Positions 34,701 through 49,700 of a stretch of 64,000 bases of DNA are shown here, one piece after another. Made by a program: the position numbers and the translations under genes. Every line of letters begins with the position of its first letter. Within the stretch, counting starts at the first letter, position 1. The notes under the pieces were generated by a model. The model was not told the origin of the DNA, searched no databases, and saw nothing but the letters and a program-made list of their open reading frames with translations. The stretch is from Dendrolimus kikuchii (lineage: Eukaryota; Arthropoda; Insecta; Lepidoptera; Lasiocampidae), in NCBI GenBank assembly GCA_019925095.2, contig CM034412.1:11694001-11758000 (forward strand). The letters run 5' to 3'.

Positions 34701-37700
34701 TTTTTATACTGCACAAATGCAATATGCCCGCCCGGCAACGTGTACCAAATTTCTTAGAATCAGCTTGTACTTTAAAATCCGTAACACCTGGCTAATGATT
34801 ACAATACAATAATAGGCTGTTCCCTAGAAACGTATGCCAATAAATAAGTAAACAAAAGAAGACAATCATAAAAAAATTACACTGGTTTCAATGTTATTAC
34901 TTATTAGTTCAGATACTGTAAGAATAAGCCTAAATGGCACTCTGTTGTTCGTGCCTACCCCGCAAGGGAACTGGCGTGAAGTTATGTATGTATGTATGTA
35001 TGTATGTAGTTCAGATACCGACGGGTAAAAAATGTGCCTCTACAAATCTCTAAGTGGAATTTGTGTTTGTCGGCGCCTAGGTTGTAACAATATGGTCAGA
35101 CATAACTAATTTATTTCCTGAATCGATTTTGATAATTATTTTTGTTTGGTTTATTATATTTCAGTAAGTGTGATTGAATCAAACTTTTCCTATTTAAAAT
35201 CCATCACAAGAAAGTGCAATCAATATCTTGGCACCCCGTATAAGCGTTGTATAGACTCTTTGGAGGAAGGTCTTCAAGACTGTTTGGAAACCTTTGGAAG
35301 ATCATGGCTGAGTGATGCGACGTATATTGCCAAGATAGCTTGCAGCGATGTGCTTCTTCATAAAAAGTTCTGTGCTATGATGGAATATTTTGAAGAGGAT
35401 ATTATTGCTGGTGTTAAGAAAAGTAAGATTAATAATCACACTGGCCCACAAAAAATAAAAGCTGGTCTGTACTTTGGAACAGATCCATTTATTCTTATGT
35501 ATTTCGATGCGCTGAATCCGAATCTGGTTTGGTCCATCAGTTTGGTTCATACGCCCTCAAAATGTTGAGGATTTCTAGACCAATCTGACCCTAGATTCGG
35601 ACTTTTGGTCTATAAACAAAAAAGATGGCTCTGGTAAAAAGTAGAGAATAATAATATTTTTTTTATGGGCCGGTGGCGCTTAAAACTGTTAAAACGTAGT
35701 TTCATTATCTGTGCTAGTAACGAAAACTTAAGGAAATAGTAATTGTAACATGTCACTTTCATCATCATACTTCATTTGATTTTATTTTCAGAATTAGAAA
35801 TCTTCTCAGAACGCTTAGCGTGTTTATTAAACATGGAGGTCAATATCCATCATTCGTATACGTTTAGCAGCAATGGAAGTCGTTCCACCAGTCAGGTCAC
35901 TGCTGGCATTGTCACTGAGATCAGAAAGAGGGCAGATCCTTTGCTCACTTGGCTATCTTGGAGCTCTTGTGTGACGAGTCTCTCACTGTTGTTTATTATA
36001 TTCAGGTATTATTATTACACTAATGACCCCGGCAGACGTTCTGCTCTGAAAAAATGAAAACTTAAAACCCGATTCCAGCGCCATCTAGCTTCAATCCTGA
36101 ATCTAAACCATTTTAGGACCCATACGAATATACCAAAGAATTTCATAAAAATCCTGGAACCCGACTCCAGCGCCACTTACCAGATCCAATTGTAAATCTG
36201 AACTATCCTGGGACACATAGGTACGAAAATTTATAAAAATCATCAAAATTCCGAAAACCAGATTCCAACGCCACCACCCGGTAGGTAGCGCTGGTATTGT
36301 GAATCTAAAGTTCTAAACCATTCTCGAATCCACTTGAACACACAAAAAATTTCAGCAAAATCGGTCCAACCGTTTAGGAGGAATGTGACAAACACACTAA
36401 CATTAGAATGTTATGTATAAAGATATATACATTGGTATATATCTTCTCTAGATAAATGTACACGTATTTGTTATAAGTGTCTTTGTTTTTTTTTATTTAA
36501 GGGGCCACCTATATTAGCACTGCACATTTTTGATGGTTTAAATTGACACAATTTCCTTACGATAAATCTCTAGTCTATACGCAGTTTACTGTCCCTATGT
36601 TGGTAGATTTGCTTATCTACTGTCTACATATAATACAAAAATTTCAGGGCCAAATATTACCAGCATTTGTACGAGACTCGCTCAAGATTTGACAATCGTT
36701 ATATTACACAAGAACTAAGAGATCTTGACCTGAAGAGGCTGAGAGAGGGAAGGGTCACTATTCTCCCATTAAATAGGAGAGAACGAGCAAAATATATTAC
36801 GGTAAGGATATCTTCAAGTCTAGGTTTACTTATGTCTTTCACTTTCGATAAAGTTGGAAAATTATCAAGAAAATAAACAAACTTAATAATTACAATATTT
36901 TTCATAAGTGTCAGTTTTAAGCCTAATAAATCTGTAGGTAGTGTGGGTTAGTAATTAGTAATAGAATAATATTACAGAAGAGGGAGCAGATCTTTCGACA
37001 ACCGTCCCACACATACATGACTAGACGGCGCCAGGGTAGAATATAATAACCTTAAGCTGTCATAGACGCACTACCACTGGTTACGGCCTTTGGGACACAA
37101 TATAAGCTGTACCTCTCACCAAGGAAATCAGGTGTTCCGCGTACCATTCACGTTTAATAAGTGAAAGGAAATTCGCTAGCAGAGGGTCTACTTGAACTAT
37201 TAATAGTTTTTATCCGTGCAGGAACGGTGAAAGAATACTTATCCCTGCGATTAGGCAGATGCAAGGGCATTTTCCCGTCTGGATGGCTATCAAACCTGGT
37301 TTAAAGCATGCCGCCACAATAATCTCGCGTTATATTCTGACATCAATGACGGGTTACAGTTTTATTGCAAATGTCCATCGACGACTGTATCCCCTTTGCA
37401 TCAGGTGGGCAGTTTGCCTGTTTGCCTACTTCAGGTAATAAAAAGAGTAAGACATAGGCGGCACACTTGCCAAGTTCTTGGTTCCGACATTCACCGCGAG
37501 TCTTACATGTACTCTATTTAACTGTTTATCCCCGAGGGTGGAGAAGGGTGTTTTTTTTATTAGCAAAAGCACTAACAGGCAATCGACACACCTGATATAA
37601 AGTGGCCACTACCGCTTATGAACGTTTATAATACCAGGGACATTGTCAACATGTTGCCGGCCTCGAAGAAATTTTATGATTCCCTTTTTAACACATTCAC

Positions 37701-40700
37701 TGCGTCATAGGAAGTATTGTCCCATATTTCACGCTCTGACTGTGTGGCAGTTAATTATCTTTGTCTAACCCCTGGTGCGAGAATGAATTTTCTAAGTTTC
37801 CGTGCTCGTAGTTGCTTATGAAGTCAGGGACTGATATGGTAAAACAGAAGTCGTAACGCAAGGTTGGCATTCTTAATACGGGAAATATGACTCGAATCGC
37901 AAACTTGGCAAGTTTCATTCTTGCGCTGCCGCAGCGAATATATTGCATAACCCCATGCCCTAGCTCAGAGGGACCTTTTCGAAAAAAATCTTTTCAAATC
38001 TATATTATACCCACAATAAACCTAAAGAACCGTTAAGCTTGGTAGTTCATGGCAATGAGAAAATGAACACCTGTCGACGACGAGCGGTGGTTTTGAAAAA
38101 AGCATGTGTTCATAAAGTTTTTCCACTCGGCAACAAAATAAAGTACAATTAGACTCACAAGAAACATTATCTGCTCTGTAGACGACGTCATTCAGTCTAG
38201 TGGCGTCAGAGAGGCTTTACATGAGTCGCTCTGCTGTATTCATGTCCGTGACAACATTCAAGCTGCTAATACATATGGTGGCAGATTACAGTTTGTATTG
38301 GGTATTGATGACAATACAATATCATGGAAAGTGCCAGTCTCCAATGCAAGGTATGTTTAAGTTATCCTTAAAGCGTTCTATTTGGCAGACTCATGTTGTA
38401 TATCTGACGAGGTTTAAAATATAATTATTGGCAGGTTCTAGATATTGTATGATAGCCTCTGTAGTCAAGCTCGTAAAACAAAATTGAAGCACTGCCAAGA
38501 ACCATTTCGAAGACCGAAAGTATATCCAATAAGGGCCGCTGCAGTGAATTAATATGCTTTATAAAAAACGTGTATGGTCTAGTGTTCTAATTGTTGAGCC
38601 ACTTGTTTCTCTGCAGACTAAAGTATGCAAATACCAACCACCGTTACTTACTCTGGTTTCAGTGTATAGAATCTGTGCCGGAGTTGACACGGCATCACGT
38701 GAAAACTGCTGAACGAATTTACTTGGAACTCGACACTGAGCTAACGTATGTTATTACGGGTCAATAATCAGGATACTTTCTGTCAGTTAAAAAGTTGGTG
38801 TGGTGATGGTGGTTTTTGGTGCCACCGTTGCAGTTTACTGTTACATAGGTCATTAAGGCAATGATATCAACGTTTTGCCAGCACATCTAGAATTCATTAA
38901 TATAATTAATAATAAATATTTTCTTTAGCGGGTGTCCCAGAAACAGGCGCACATGTGACTGGGTCTGGATTCGTTACTAATTTATTACGGTCAACAATTG
39001 AGGCATTGAATATCCCACTAGAAAGTCCTGTCCCCTCTCCGATTCCATGTCTACCAAACCCAATCCCACCAGATTTCAGGAGATATACACAAATTGGTGA
39101 GACTTATGTAATTTTTTATTATTATTCTAAGAAAAACTATCACTCTAATTTTATTTTAAATTTTGTGTTTTTGGAAACCACATATCATATTCAATGGCAT
39201 AGCTTGCCTTAGACGGGCCTTGTATCAAAGGGTAAAGTGTGTTATAAAAGAAACAAAAAATGCTCGAATCGAATTAATATAATTATATATTGATTATAAG
39301 TTATTACTTATACTTAGTGCTTTTAGGAGTTAAGTTAGACACACAATTCAAACCAAGGATACACTTTTCTCACCTTTTTTTGGCAAAGTTATTTATCAAA
39401 TCAGCCATAGCTGATGACGATTTTAGTTTTTCTAGATTTTCTGCCTCTATAGACAATAATGACAAGTATGATAGCCGTTTCTGTTGGTCCAGCATTTATT
39501 CCCGAAAATGTTATTAATCTATAAAAGATTGTAGATAATATTTTAAGAATGTTTGCTTACACACTTTCGGGGCCCCTGTATCATTGATACGGCTGATACA
39601 GCGGTAGCTACGCCCCTGACCATATTATTGTATTACTTAAATGAATTTATTTCTTGGTTTATACATTTTTTTTTAAATTCATTGCAGGAGTTCAGCAGAC
39701 AGGCAGACGGCCCACTTGATGGAAAGCGGTTACCATCGCCTATGGACATTTACAACACCAAAGGCACTACAAATGCGCTGCTGCGTTCTTAAGGGAGACT
39801 GGAACCTGGTCACTAATGCCGGAACACAACTCAAGGTTATTATGGCGACATACTTTAAACCAGTGGTGTTAGCCATCCAGTTGGGCAAATGCCCTACCAC
39901 CTGGCTGTGGGTTGTTTTGTCGCTTCTTACGACAGGCCGCCCGGCCGCAGGAAATTGTATTCTTTCTCCGTTCCTGCACAGATACTACCAGTTACATTGC
40001 ATTCAATTCAATTTGTCTAGGCGCTATTCGCATCCAGAAAATTCTACATAGTCCCGCTAAAATAAGAATCCCACTTTCAAGGATAAAAGAGTAATTAGAG
40101 ATTTTGGAGATAAAAGTATAATTTTATCCCTGAAATCGACAATTTTACAAGAATCTTTTTCCAGGAGTGTTGATATTTCTTCTATGGTTCTTTGCTCTGT
40201 TTGAGCCGTACGGTCTTCGACTAAGGCACGTGGTAATGGGACATTATAGGCCGGAACGAGCTAAAACTAGGGCAGTGTGGCTTTACAACCATATATTACG
40301 GACCAGGGGAAGTTTCATGAAATTAGCAAGACGAAAATTGCATAAGGAATATAAATATTCATCTGAATCGAAGCATACATTTAAAAGATGGCTGGATTCT
40401 ATTATTCCGTTAGTAATTTATATAAGTAGTAATACGATCGAAATAAGAATTTTAAGGATTGAGAATCCACCAGTAAGGCGTGTAACTCATAATGCCGAAA
40501 ATAAACCTTTCATTTTTGTCTTTTAATTTGTATAGAATTAAGACAAAAAAAAAATCTACTACATCTTTAAATCGGTGCATTTTGCAATTTTGTTGTTTTT
40601 TACATTTTACTTGGCGTCGACTTCAAGGTGTTGTAGAAAATATTAATTTTTTTGCTTTTTAGACTAAAGTCGGTTTGGTTTTGTTTTCCACTTTTTCGTT

Positions 40701-43700
40701 GTACAAATACTTATAGCTTTAGAAATAATATAAGCGCCTATAGAAATTGTGCTACTGGCACGCGTAAACAAGTTTGCCTTTCGAAGAGTGTAGATGTTCG
40801 GCGCTCTTCAACAAGGGTTGCTCTTGATTTCCCTGGGATCCACTTATCAGATCCTGACTTGGTGACAAGCAGACCACATCACGAGTATGCTTTTACGAAT
40901 AAAAAAAATGAAAATCGGTCCACAATTGACGGAGAAATCGCGTAACTAACGATATAAAATTATGCAAAAAAAAACATATAATCGAATTGAGAACCTCCTT
41001 TTGCAAGTCGGTTAAAAATAAACGAATTTAAATAAAAAACGTTTAATATATTACTTTTTTAACTGCTGTTCTGCTTATTTCCTATTTAATGGTGTTTCTT
41101 AGATTATGGAGTATTTTCTAGGACCAATTTGTGTTTAAAATATAAAATATTGTTGTGTATAAATAATTAATATAATATAAATGCAACTAATAAAATTTGC
41201 AAATTTATTAAATAAAATAAAAACGAAAAAGCAGTTCAATTAAATTTTTTTTAAACGTATATCTCATTTCTATACAAATTGAAAGAGAGAAATGGACAAG
41301 TCTAGTTTTGATTTGAAGAGTGTGGTGAAGTTGCATAGTTGAGTTGAAGAGCGAACTGGTGGCGCCAGTTTACAGAATGTATTACGAGTTTTTTAAAATC
41401 TTTATTCAGAGAGGGCTTTGCCATTTAGCGGCAATGTCCCCCGTACAGTAACCATGTCCTAAATAACATTTCTAATAATATCTCTAAGTAATTAAAACTA
41501 AAAACAAAATCATACAGTTTTCATAACATCTTGGCATGTCTCGATAACGGATATGCCAAGATGCTATTGCATTCTCCAACGGCAGATAAATCTTAAACAA
41601 ATCATTTAAATTAGAATGGTAATAAAACTCCTGGAAAGGATTAGTATCGGTTCGCACCAGTGATAACACTTTTGTTACTGTTATAAGTATAACAATATTC
41701 TTGTACCTAATAAACTATTTTATTATTATTACTTGGTCATTGTCATTCCAGTATTCTTCTTCCATTCTATTATCTTTTATAGACTTCAATGCCTTCGTAC
41801 ATTACTTGGAACAAGTCCCGTAGAGCCCCATTGTCTTCTGTGTGGTACAGGATCTGTTCGGAATGACCTGGATTCTGATTTAATAAGGTAAACATTGTGA
41901 GCAGTAGTAATTGTTTTGAAAGATGGAGGCCTAACGAGGCCAAGTACTTAGGAAGAAATTTCGCGGCAGAATATAAACTATGTTAGGAGCTGTATCGCAT
42001 GCCTTTCAAAACTATTTATTTTAGCTAGTTATGTTAGGTTAGGCCGAGGAGTGGGCACTCACGGAAAGCTGGGCCTACCCAGTCGAATTCGAGAACCTGG
42101 AGTCGCAGGCAGAGCACATGCGCAAGACCCTGACGAGGGTTTGCGACGCGGCGATGCCTCGCGTCTCCAAGCGGCAGCCTCCGTGCAAGCAGGTCCACTG
42201 GTGGACCGAGGAGCTGGGCGAGATGCGAAAGGCAGTTCGCATCATCAGCCACAGGCTCAAACGCTGCAGGGCGCGCCGTCCTCCGGACTACGTCGCGGAA
42301 AATGGACTCGTGGGAGAGTTTAGGGAGGCCAGAAAGGCCCTTTCGATTGCAATACTGCAAGCGAAAGCCCGGGCTCGGGCCGAGCTCCTCGAGACGCTCG
42401 ATCGGGACCCTTGGGGGCGTCCGTACCGTGGGGCCCGCAACACGTTGCGGCCTTGCACATCCACGATCACGGAAATGCTCGAACCCGAGGTGCTCCGGTC
42501 GGTTATCGACGGGCTCTTCCCGGATCCGGGAAACTTCACTCCCCCCAGTATGGGTCCACCCGTTCCCGACACTCCCACGGACGAGGAGCCTCACTCCATC
42601 TCCGAGGGGGAACTAGACGTTGCCCTGGACCGGCTCCGGGGCAGGAAGACGGCACCGGGACCCGACGGGGTTCCAGGTCGACTCCTCTTCCTGGCCGCTA
42701 AACATCTACGCGGCCAGCTGCGGGAACTGTTCGAAGCCTGTATTCGCGCAGGTCGGCTCCCGTCGCAATGGAAGGAGGGTCGTTTGTGCCTGATTCCCAA
42801 GGGAGGTCGGCCTCCCAACGATCCGTCCGCCTTCAGGCCCATAGTGCTGCTGAACGAGGTCGCTAAGGTCTTCGAAAAGATCTTGGCGGAGCGGCTCGTG
42901 AAGCATCTCGACGCTGTGGAGCCGGGGCTTTCAGAAACGCAGTTCGGGTTTCGGCGGAGGCGCTCCACGATGGACGCCTTCGAGACGCTGCGAACGTCAA
43001 CGGACGAAGCCGTCCAAGCGAAGGATGTCGTTCTTGCGGTGTCGCTAGACATAGCGAACGCCTTTAACAGCCTCCCTCATGAGACGATCAGGGAGGGGCT
43101 CCGCGCGCATGGAGTCCCCCCGTACCTCACGAGGCTGTTGGGCGCGTACCTGCAGGATCGACATATCCTTTGGGAGGGCGGTGAGTCCGGCAATCCCGAG
43201 GTAGGTCGTCGACGCGTCGCGTGCGGCGTTCCACAGGGGTCGGTCCTCGGGCCGATTCTTTGGAACGTAGGTTATGACTGGATCCTTCGGGTTCCGGTCC
43301 TACCCGGGGTAGGGCTGATCTGCTTTGCGGACGACACCCTACTCACGGCACGCGCTGCGTCATTTGCGGAATCCGTGGACGTCGCTAACGCCGGGTTGGC
43401 GATTGTCGTAGATCGAATAGCTAGGCTGGGCTTGAGGGTCTCCCCCGCGAAAACGGAGGCCATCATGTTCCATAGGAAATTTCGCAATCCCCCCGCGGAC
43501 TTGACCGTTTCGGTCCAAGGGGTGGCCATTAGAGTAGGGCCCCAGATGAAATATCTGGGGCTAGTTCTCGATGGGAAATGGCTGTTCAAAGCGCACTTTG
43601 AGCAGCTAGTTCCCAAACTCGTCAAATCCGCGGGCGCACTCTCGAGGCTGCTTCCCAACGTAGGGGGCCCGGGAGGTGCGACGCGGAAACTTTACTCTGG

Positions 43701-46700
43701 CATCCTGAGAAGTATGGCACTGTACGGTGCACCCGTCTGGTCCATTGCACTTCACCGCCACAACAGAACCCTGCTGCAACGGGCGCAGCAGGTTCTGGCC
43801 GTGAGGACCATACGGGGGTATCGCACAGTGTCGCGGACGGCGGCCACCCTCCTGGCAGGCGATCCGCCCTGGCATCTCCAGGCGGACGTCCTGACAGTGG
43901 TGCGCCGCACCCGGCAGGATGCCCTAGCTAGAGGCCTGACCTTCTGTCAGGTCGAAATCGAGGCGATCAGGAAGCGGGAAACCGCCTCCATGATCGCCGT
44001 CTGGTCTCAAGAGCTCGACAACCCTGCGGCCTATGGCGGCTACACGGTGGATGCAATCAGGCCACAGCTGACGGAATGGGTCAACCGCACCAGCGGCACC
44101 CTGACCTTCAGGACGACACAGATACTTACCGGACACGGATGTTTCGATAAGTACCTGTGTCGCATTGTGGGCTGCTTGCCTTCCCCGGACTGCCGCCAGT
44201 GCGGCGCGCCCGACACGGCGTTACACACGCTTGTCGAGTGCGCCGCATGGGCGCCGCAGCGTTTCGAACTTGAGACGCACGTAGGTCCAGTCGACTCGCT
44301 CTGCGACTTGGTTAAGGCCATGCTGCAGAGCAGCGACAATTGGGGGGCTGCGGTTACTTTTTGCGAGACAGTAATGTCACTCAAGGAGGCCGCAGAACGA
44401 GACAGGGAGAGAAGTCCTGCAGCGCGTGCCAATGCGTCTTCTCGAGGTCGCCGGCCTTCAGCTGGCACCCGGAGAGGCAGGTACGCGCATTACTTGGATC
44501 GGCTGGGCGTAACTATGTTCTAAATCTCAGCCTTTCCAACACATTCAAAGCGCAGGGTCGTCAGGGAGGAGGGGGTTTTTAGTGGGTATTGGGGTTGCTC
44601 GCCCGTGCAGCAACGCTCGGAGTCTTCCACACTATTCTGTGACGTCGATCGCGGACGGAGCGCTGCCAAGAACATACTATTGCTGCAGTGTTATCGCCCC
44701 CGACCCACGCGTGTCGTTCCCCTAGAAACGACCCAGTTTGTGCGTAAATCGGTTAAGCATTTTCCCTCGCCTCAAAACCAAAAAAGAAAAAAATAGTATG
44801 CGACAAGCTAAGAACATTAAGTAGTAAGTACGATCATGATTCAAATCCACGAAATTGGAATGCGTGACGAAGATCCACATATGGAGTAGATACTGCTGAT
44901 ACTTGTGGGCTTGAGCACCAGTCTACCAGATTAATCCCCTGGACTGTATTTAACGTCGAGCCGTTCGCGTTGTCGCTGACCCCATACTCATAGACGGCCT
45001 AGATACGCTTGGCGTTCGGAGAAACTTCGTGTCTCTCTGCGTATTCTACTCTCTGTAAAACGGGTAATGTTCGGAGTTACTGTTCAGCGTGATGCCTTCA
45101 TCTTCTTTCTACCACCGCACCACTCGCCTTCGGCTGAGCGTTCATCCGCATTTTCTCGACTGCACACATGTACTCAACGTTTCACAAGAACGTTTCTCTT
45201 GCGTACCGTGGGGATTTGGAATAAGCTCCCAGTTGTGATTTTCCCACAGCATTACTATATGGAGTTTTTTTAAAAGGGTGTCATAAAATTTCTCCGAGCC
45301 CGTCAACGCGTTCGTGACATCTCTGGTGTTGCAAACGGCTAAAGGCGACGGTAACCGCTTTCCACCAGAGGGGCCGTCAGCCTGTCTACTGTACTCCAGC
45401 TATAAAAAAAGACAAAAGAGGAGGCTGTTACAAACGTAATCGTAGCTACATAAGCAATGGTCTCTGTGAGAATGCCGTATTTGATTTCACTGATACATTT
45501 TTTACCATCGGACAAGCAGAGGTACAGCTAACGACATATTAATGGGGGAAATATCAACCAAGCGCATGAAACATTTTGCTTCTACTTTAATAATACGTAC
45601 CGCTGAGGAATAGAACTTCTTAACGTCGTCTGTTTTTCTTGAAACATACAAATTAGGTGTCTTTAAGTATCCGGTATGCAGGTATATTCTAGGTAAGCGT
45701 GCTCCATCTTACACAGTATTTCCATCTGATACTAGGTGCAATGTCGGTCAAATGCGGACCATACAATACAAAAATCAGACTTAAGACATCCTTTATAACA
45801 CGACCTTATATATTAAATTATTCAAGGTGTGAAACAAGAGACTGCCCAGGAATGTACTGCATGAGATGCTTCTCTGACATTGGCCAGTTATGTACTATAT
45901 GCATGTCGCCCACAGATTATGGTGATCTAAGTGATATAGACTTGGAGAAGTAAGTAAATTTGATATGAGCCTCTTCTTCTTCTTCAGCCAATCTCTGTCC
46001 ACTGCTGGATGTAGGCCTCTCCAAGTACGCGCCACATATTCCGGTCTCCTGTCTTCCGCATTCAGCCCCTGCCGGCGATCTTGCGCAGGTCGTCAGTCCA
46101 CCGGGCTGGCGGGCGTCCTACGCTACGTTTGCCGAGACCCGATGACATAAATCATCTATATCTACCTAAATATTTAAATTGAGGTGTCTGTGAGACGATA
46201 TCATACACAGGTCTTCTGCGCAACGGTTTCTTCATTACTACTTTAACATTACATAAGTACTCGCCCCATCTGTATCTGTCTGTGATTTCATAATAAATGC
46301 CAGAATTTAAATTAGATATATTCATAATTGAGCGTTAATTGATTTCAGTTACGGATGCAAGTTTTAAAGACCCTCTGCTCGTTCCTTAGCTTATCTATAT
46401 TATAACACTCATTCATCACAATATTCTCAACCCTGCTATTATCTAATTAATGACTAATCTTTTCAAGGGGCTCATCTGATGAGAGCGACGAAAGTGAATA
46501 CGAGAATGATGACGGAAAAGATTTTGGAGACGTATCACATAGATCTGTGAGTATTTAAAAAAGCTCTTTATGTTTCAAATGCTACTCGCATACTGAAGCA
46601 AGATTTTTTAAAATTATAGATTAACTGGTATAAACAAGACGATGATAAAGAAGATACCAAAACAAAAGGATATGATAAATATTATAAAGGCAGATTTTCT

Positions 46701-49700
46701 TCTGACGACTCAAATCTAGATAGTAACCCATTACTACTTGAGAATTCACATAGACCTAGCAAAAGGAAAGGAATAAGCTCTTATACTCAATATGATTACA
46801 ATCTACTTTATTTATTTAAATTAATTAATATAGAAACAAAAGAAATTTTAATTGACCATAGCGATTTACTGTATGACTTTGATAATAAAAATCTATTCAA
46901 CAAAATTATTTGTGATAATCAGAATAATAAGATCCTGTGCTTATCCAACTATTCAATTTCCAACTCTCGAGCTCATAGCAATAACAAATATTTCAATAAA
47001 CCTAGTAATCTGTTTACTTGTCATACTCAATGTTACAGAAGTTCTGTAAATTCAGAAAAAATAAAATCAGAATTTTATAAGTTTGTTATTTCAAGATATT
47101 TACAGTTAACCGAGATATTATCACAAACTACTGCTTATGAAATTGCAAAAGATAAAAGTTCCATTATGGTTACAAAAATAAAACGAGACAATGAACTATC
47201 AACACGTTTGAAGAGGAAGTTTAGCCTTCTAAGACGAAGAAAAAAGAACCGTGATAAATCACAACAAAAATACAGAAATATTTTTAGATATTATATAAAT
47301 ATTGTTAACCAGAATATATGTAATTTCAACAAAGATTTGCCTGAAAACGTTAAAATTAATCTTAAAAGTAAAAATACAAAAAATGGTAATAACGACAATA
47401 ATAAAGATAAGAAGACCAAGAAAAAATCAAAAATACCCAATAGCTCAAAAAACATCATTAAGGAAGCAGATGTTCAAAAATCGAAAGATCCTAAAAAATC
47501 AGCAAATACATCAAAGTTTTCAGTGATTTGTTCAAAATATTGGAATAATTTTAAATGTAATTTAATACCTTGCACCGATTTCGTGAAAATATCTAAACGT
47601 CAAACGATAGCTTCCAAAAGATTAAATAATTTTAAAAGAAGGAAAAAATCTGTCGAAGAAGCTAAATTAAACGAAGATAATAAAGCACCAATAGAAAATA
47701 AAGAAGATATGAGAAATTTTAAACTGAGTGCGTATTTATATGAGCAGGAGTGGGTTAAAATGAAATGTAATGATGATGTAGAAACTACTGCCGATAATCT
47801 AGTAGATATTTTCATGAATTCAGAAGAGCAAGAACAGAATGTAAAATGTGACATTGTTGAAGCAAAGAGTCTCATTGAAGAAGTAAGATGATAAAATAAA
47901 ATTATTGCATATTATGAAATAGTTTACAATTTTTATTCTATGCGTTTATAAGCTTTATAACGTCTATTATCCAAAATAGCAGGGCCAATTTTGATGTAGT
48001 TTTTAGTTTAGAAGTCAACTTTTTTTATTAATTATTAAAATCGGTTAATAAGCTTAAACTAATATATGTATTCAAACCCCATTTGTGGTCAGAGCACCGT
48101 CAACGGAGGTTACAGTTGTATTTCTCTTTTTAAGTAGATATATTTTATTGTGTTATAAATAGTTGAAATCTGACGTACTTGATAATATTCAGGTAATGAA
48201 TGATAAAAATATGGCACATTCATTCAATAAAGAACTTATTCAACAAGTGTCGGAAACCATTGAGGAAGGTGTGAAAGATTCATCTGAGACACCTGATGTT
48301 AGATGTATGTCCTTGCTTAATAGTAAGTATGATTGATCCAATCGGTTATTAAATAATGAAATTATTACACTAAAACATAAATTCTATTCATTGTCACTGA
48401 ATCACGAATATCAGTCAAACTAAAAAAAAAATATGTTTTTATTTTTGCATTTAAGCATAGTATAGCATAATCTAGCTTTCTCCTTTCACCTCTTGCTTTT
48501 AATGTTTTTATTGACAACATTTTTTAGACAACAGCCGTTGAAAATCTAAAAGATAAGTTTCTTTTTCTTACAATTTTTACTTCTACAATTCTGCTCATCA
48601 CGAAGTATGAGTATAAAACTAACAGTAGAAGAATAATTGGTCTAGTAGCTAAATAGTAATCCTTTCAGAAAAACAGATTTTATTAACATGCTTTAATTAA
48701 ATGAATTTTTTAATGCTGTAAGGATGTCATCGAAAAGCAAAAGCATGGAAATGTTTTGGAAGGAAAGTGAAGTGTACTGATAATACAACATCACCTGTTG
48801 CGAGCTTCAAGCGGAATGATTTTATTGACAAAGGATGCTGTGTAAGACAAAAATGTAAGAAGAAAAAAGGAATTTATTAAGTTACTAACGTAACTGTAAA
48901 AGTCAAATGTGTGCCTATAATGGTTTTCTTTCAGTTGTTCAAGCTAAACCAGGCAATAGAAGTAAAAACAAATGCGTGAAATGCTCCTGTTCGCTAAACC
49001 AAAGAGATTTGTAAGTTTGCTAATCCGTTTTGACATTACCTATAAATGATATTGTCATAAAACGAACTGTGAATATTATTGTGTTATAATTTAAATCTAA
49101 TAAATAATATTTGTTTTTCTTTTCAAATAGGTTAACAAGTTCTTGCAAAGGAGACAGTGAAGCAAATAAGGTAAGTTAGTTATGATTTTTAAATATAATA
49201 ATATAATAGAAGGAGCCTGGCAGTGACAATCGTCCAATAAAAATGTAGTTGTGTTTTTTCGATTTCTAAAGTTCACACGAATCATTGTTCTCTCATTCTG
49301 ATCTAGAAAAACATTAATATGGATGTGGACACATGTTACAATAAATTACACTCATTGTATCATTATTTACATATAAGAACAGTCATTGATGTAGCAATAT
49401 TATTGCTACAACAACGAGAACAGTCATGAAAATAACATCTTATCATCTTACTTCTTCTATATATAATATTATTATATTGTAAAGGTGTTAGTGTTTTGTT
49501 TCTTAGATTCTTTGTGCTTGTCTGTTTGCTCGGGATGCACGTAAAAACTATTGGGCTGATCAGGCCTTTTTTTGTCACTTCTTTTTTTTAGGTTTTCAAA
49601 TTGGACAAGTACATTAACAATCTGCCTGTAAAACTTCAAGTTAAAATTTTGTTGCGATTCGTTTTGCCACTTGTCCGTTGCCATTCCTTTTTCCACTTGT

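Noticed and set aside
38617..38757. Exon-like open stretch (ESVPELTRHHVKTAERIYLEL) in the DCST region
   Set aside because: Both borders would be phase 2, whereas the flanking DCST exons 38350 and 38929 join directly in phase 1 and give the expected family sequence.
42051..43052. GC-rich overlapping frames on both strands around R1 copy 2
   Set aside because: They are shadows of the high-GC reverse transcriptase frame 42042-44523.
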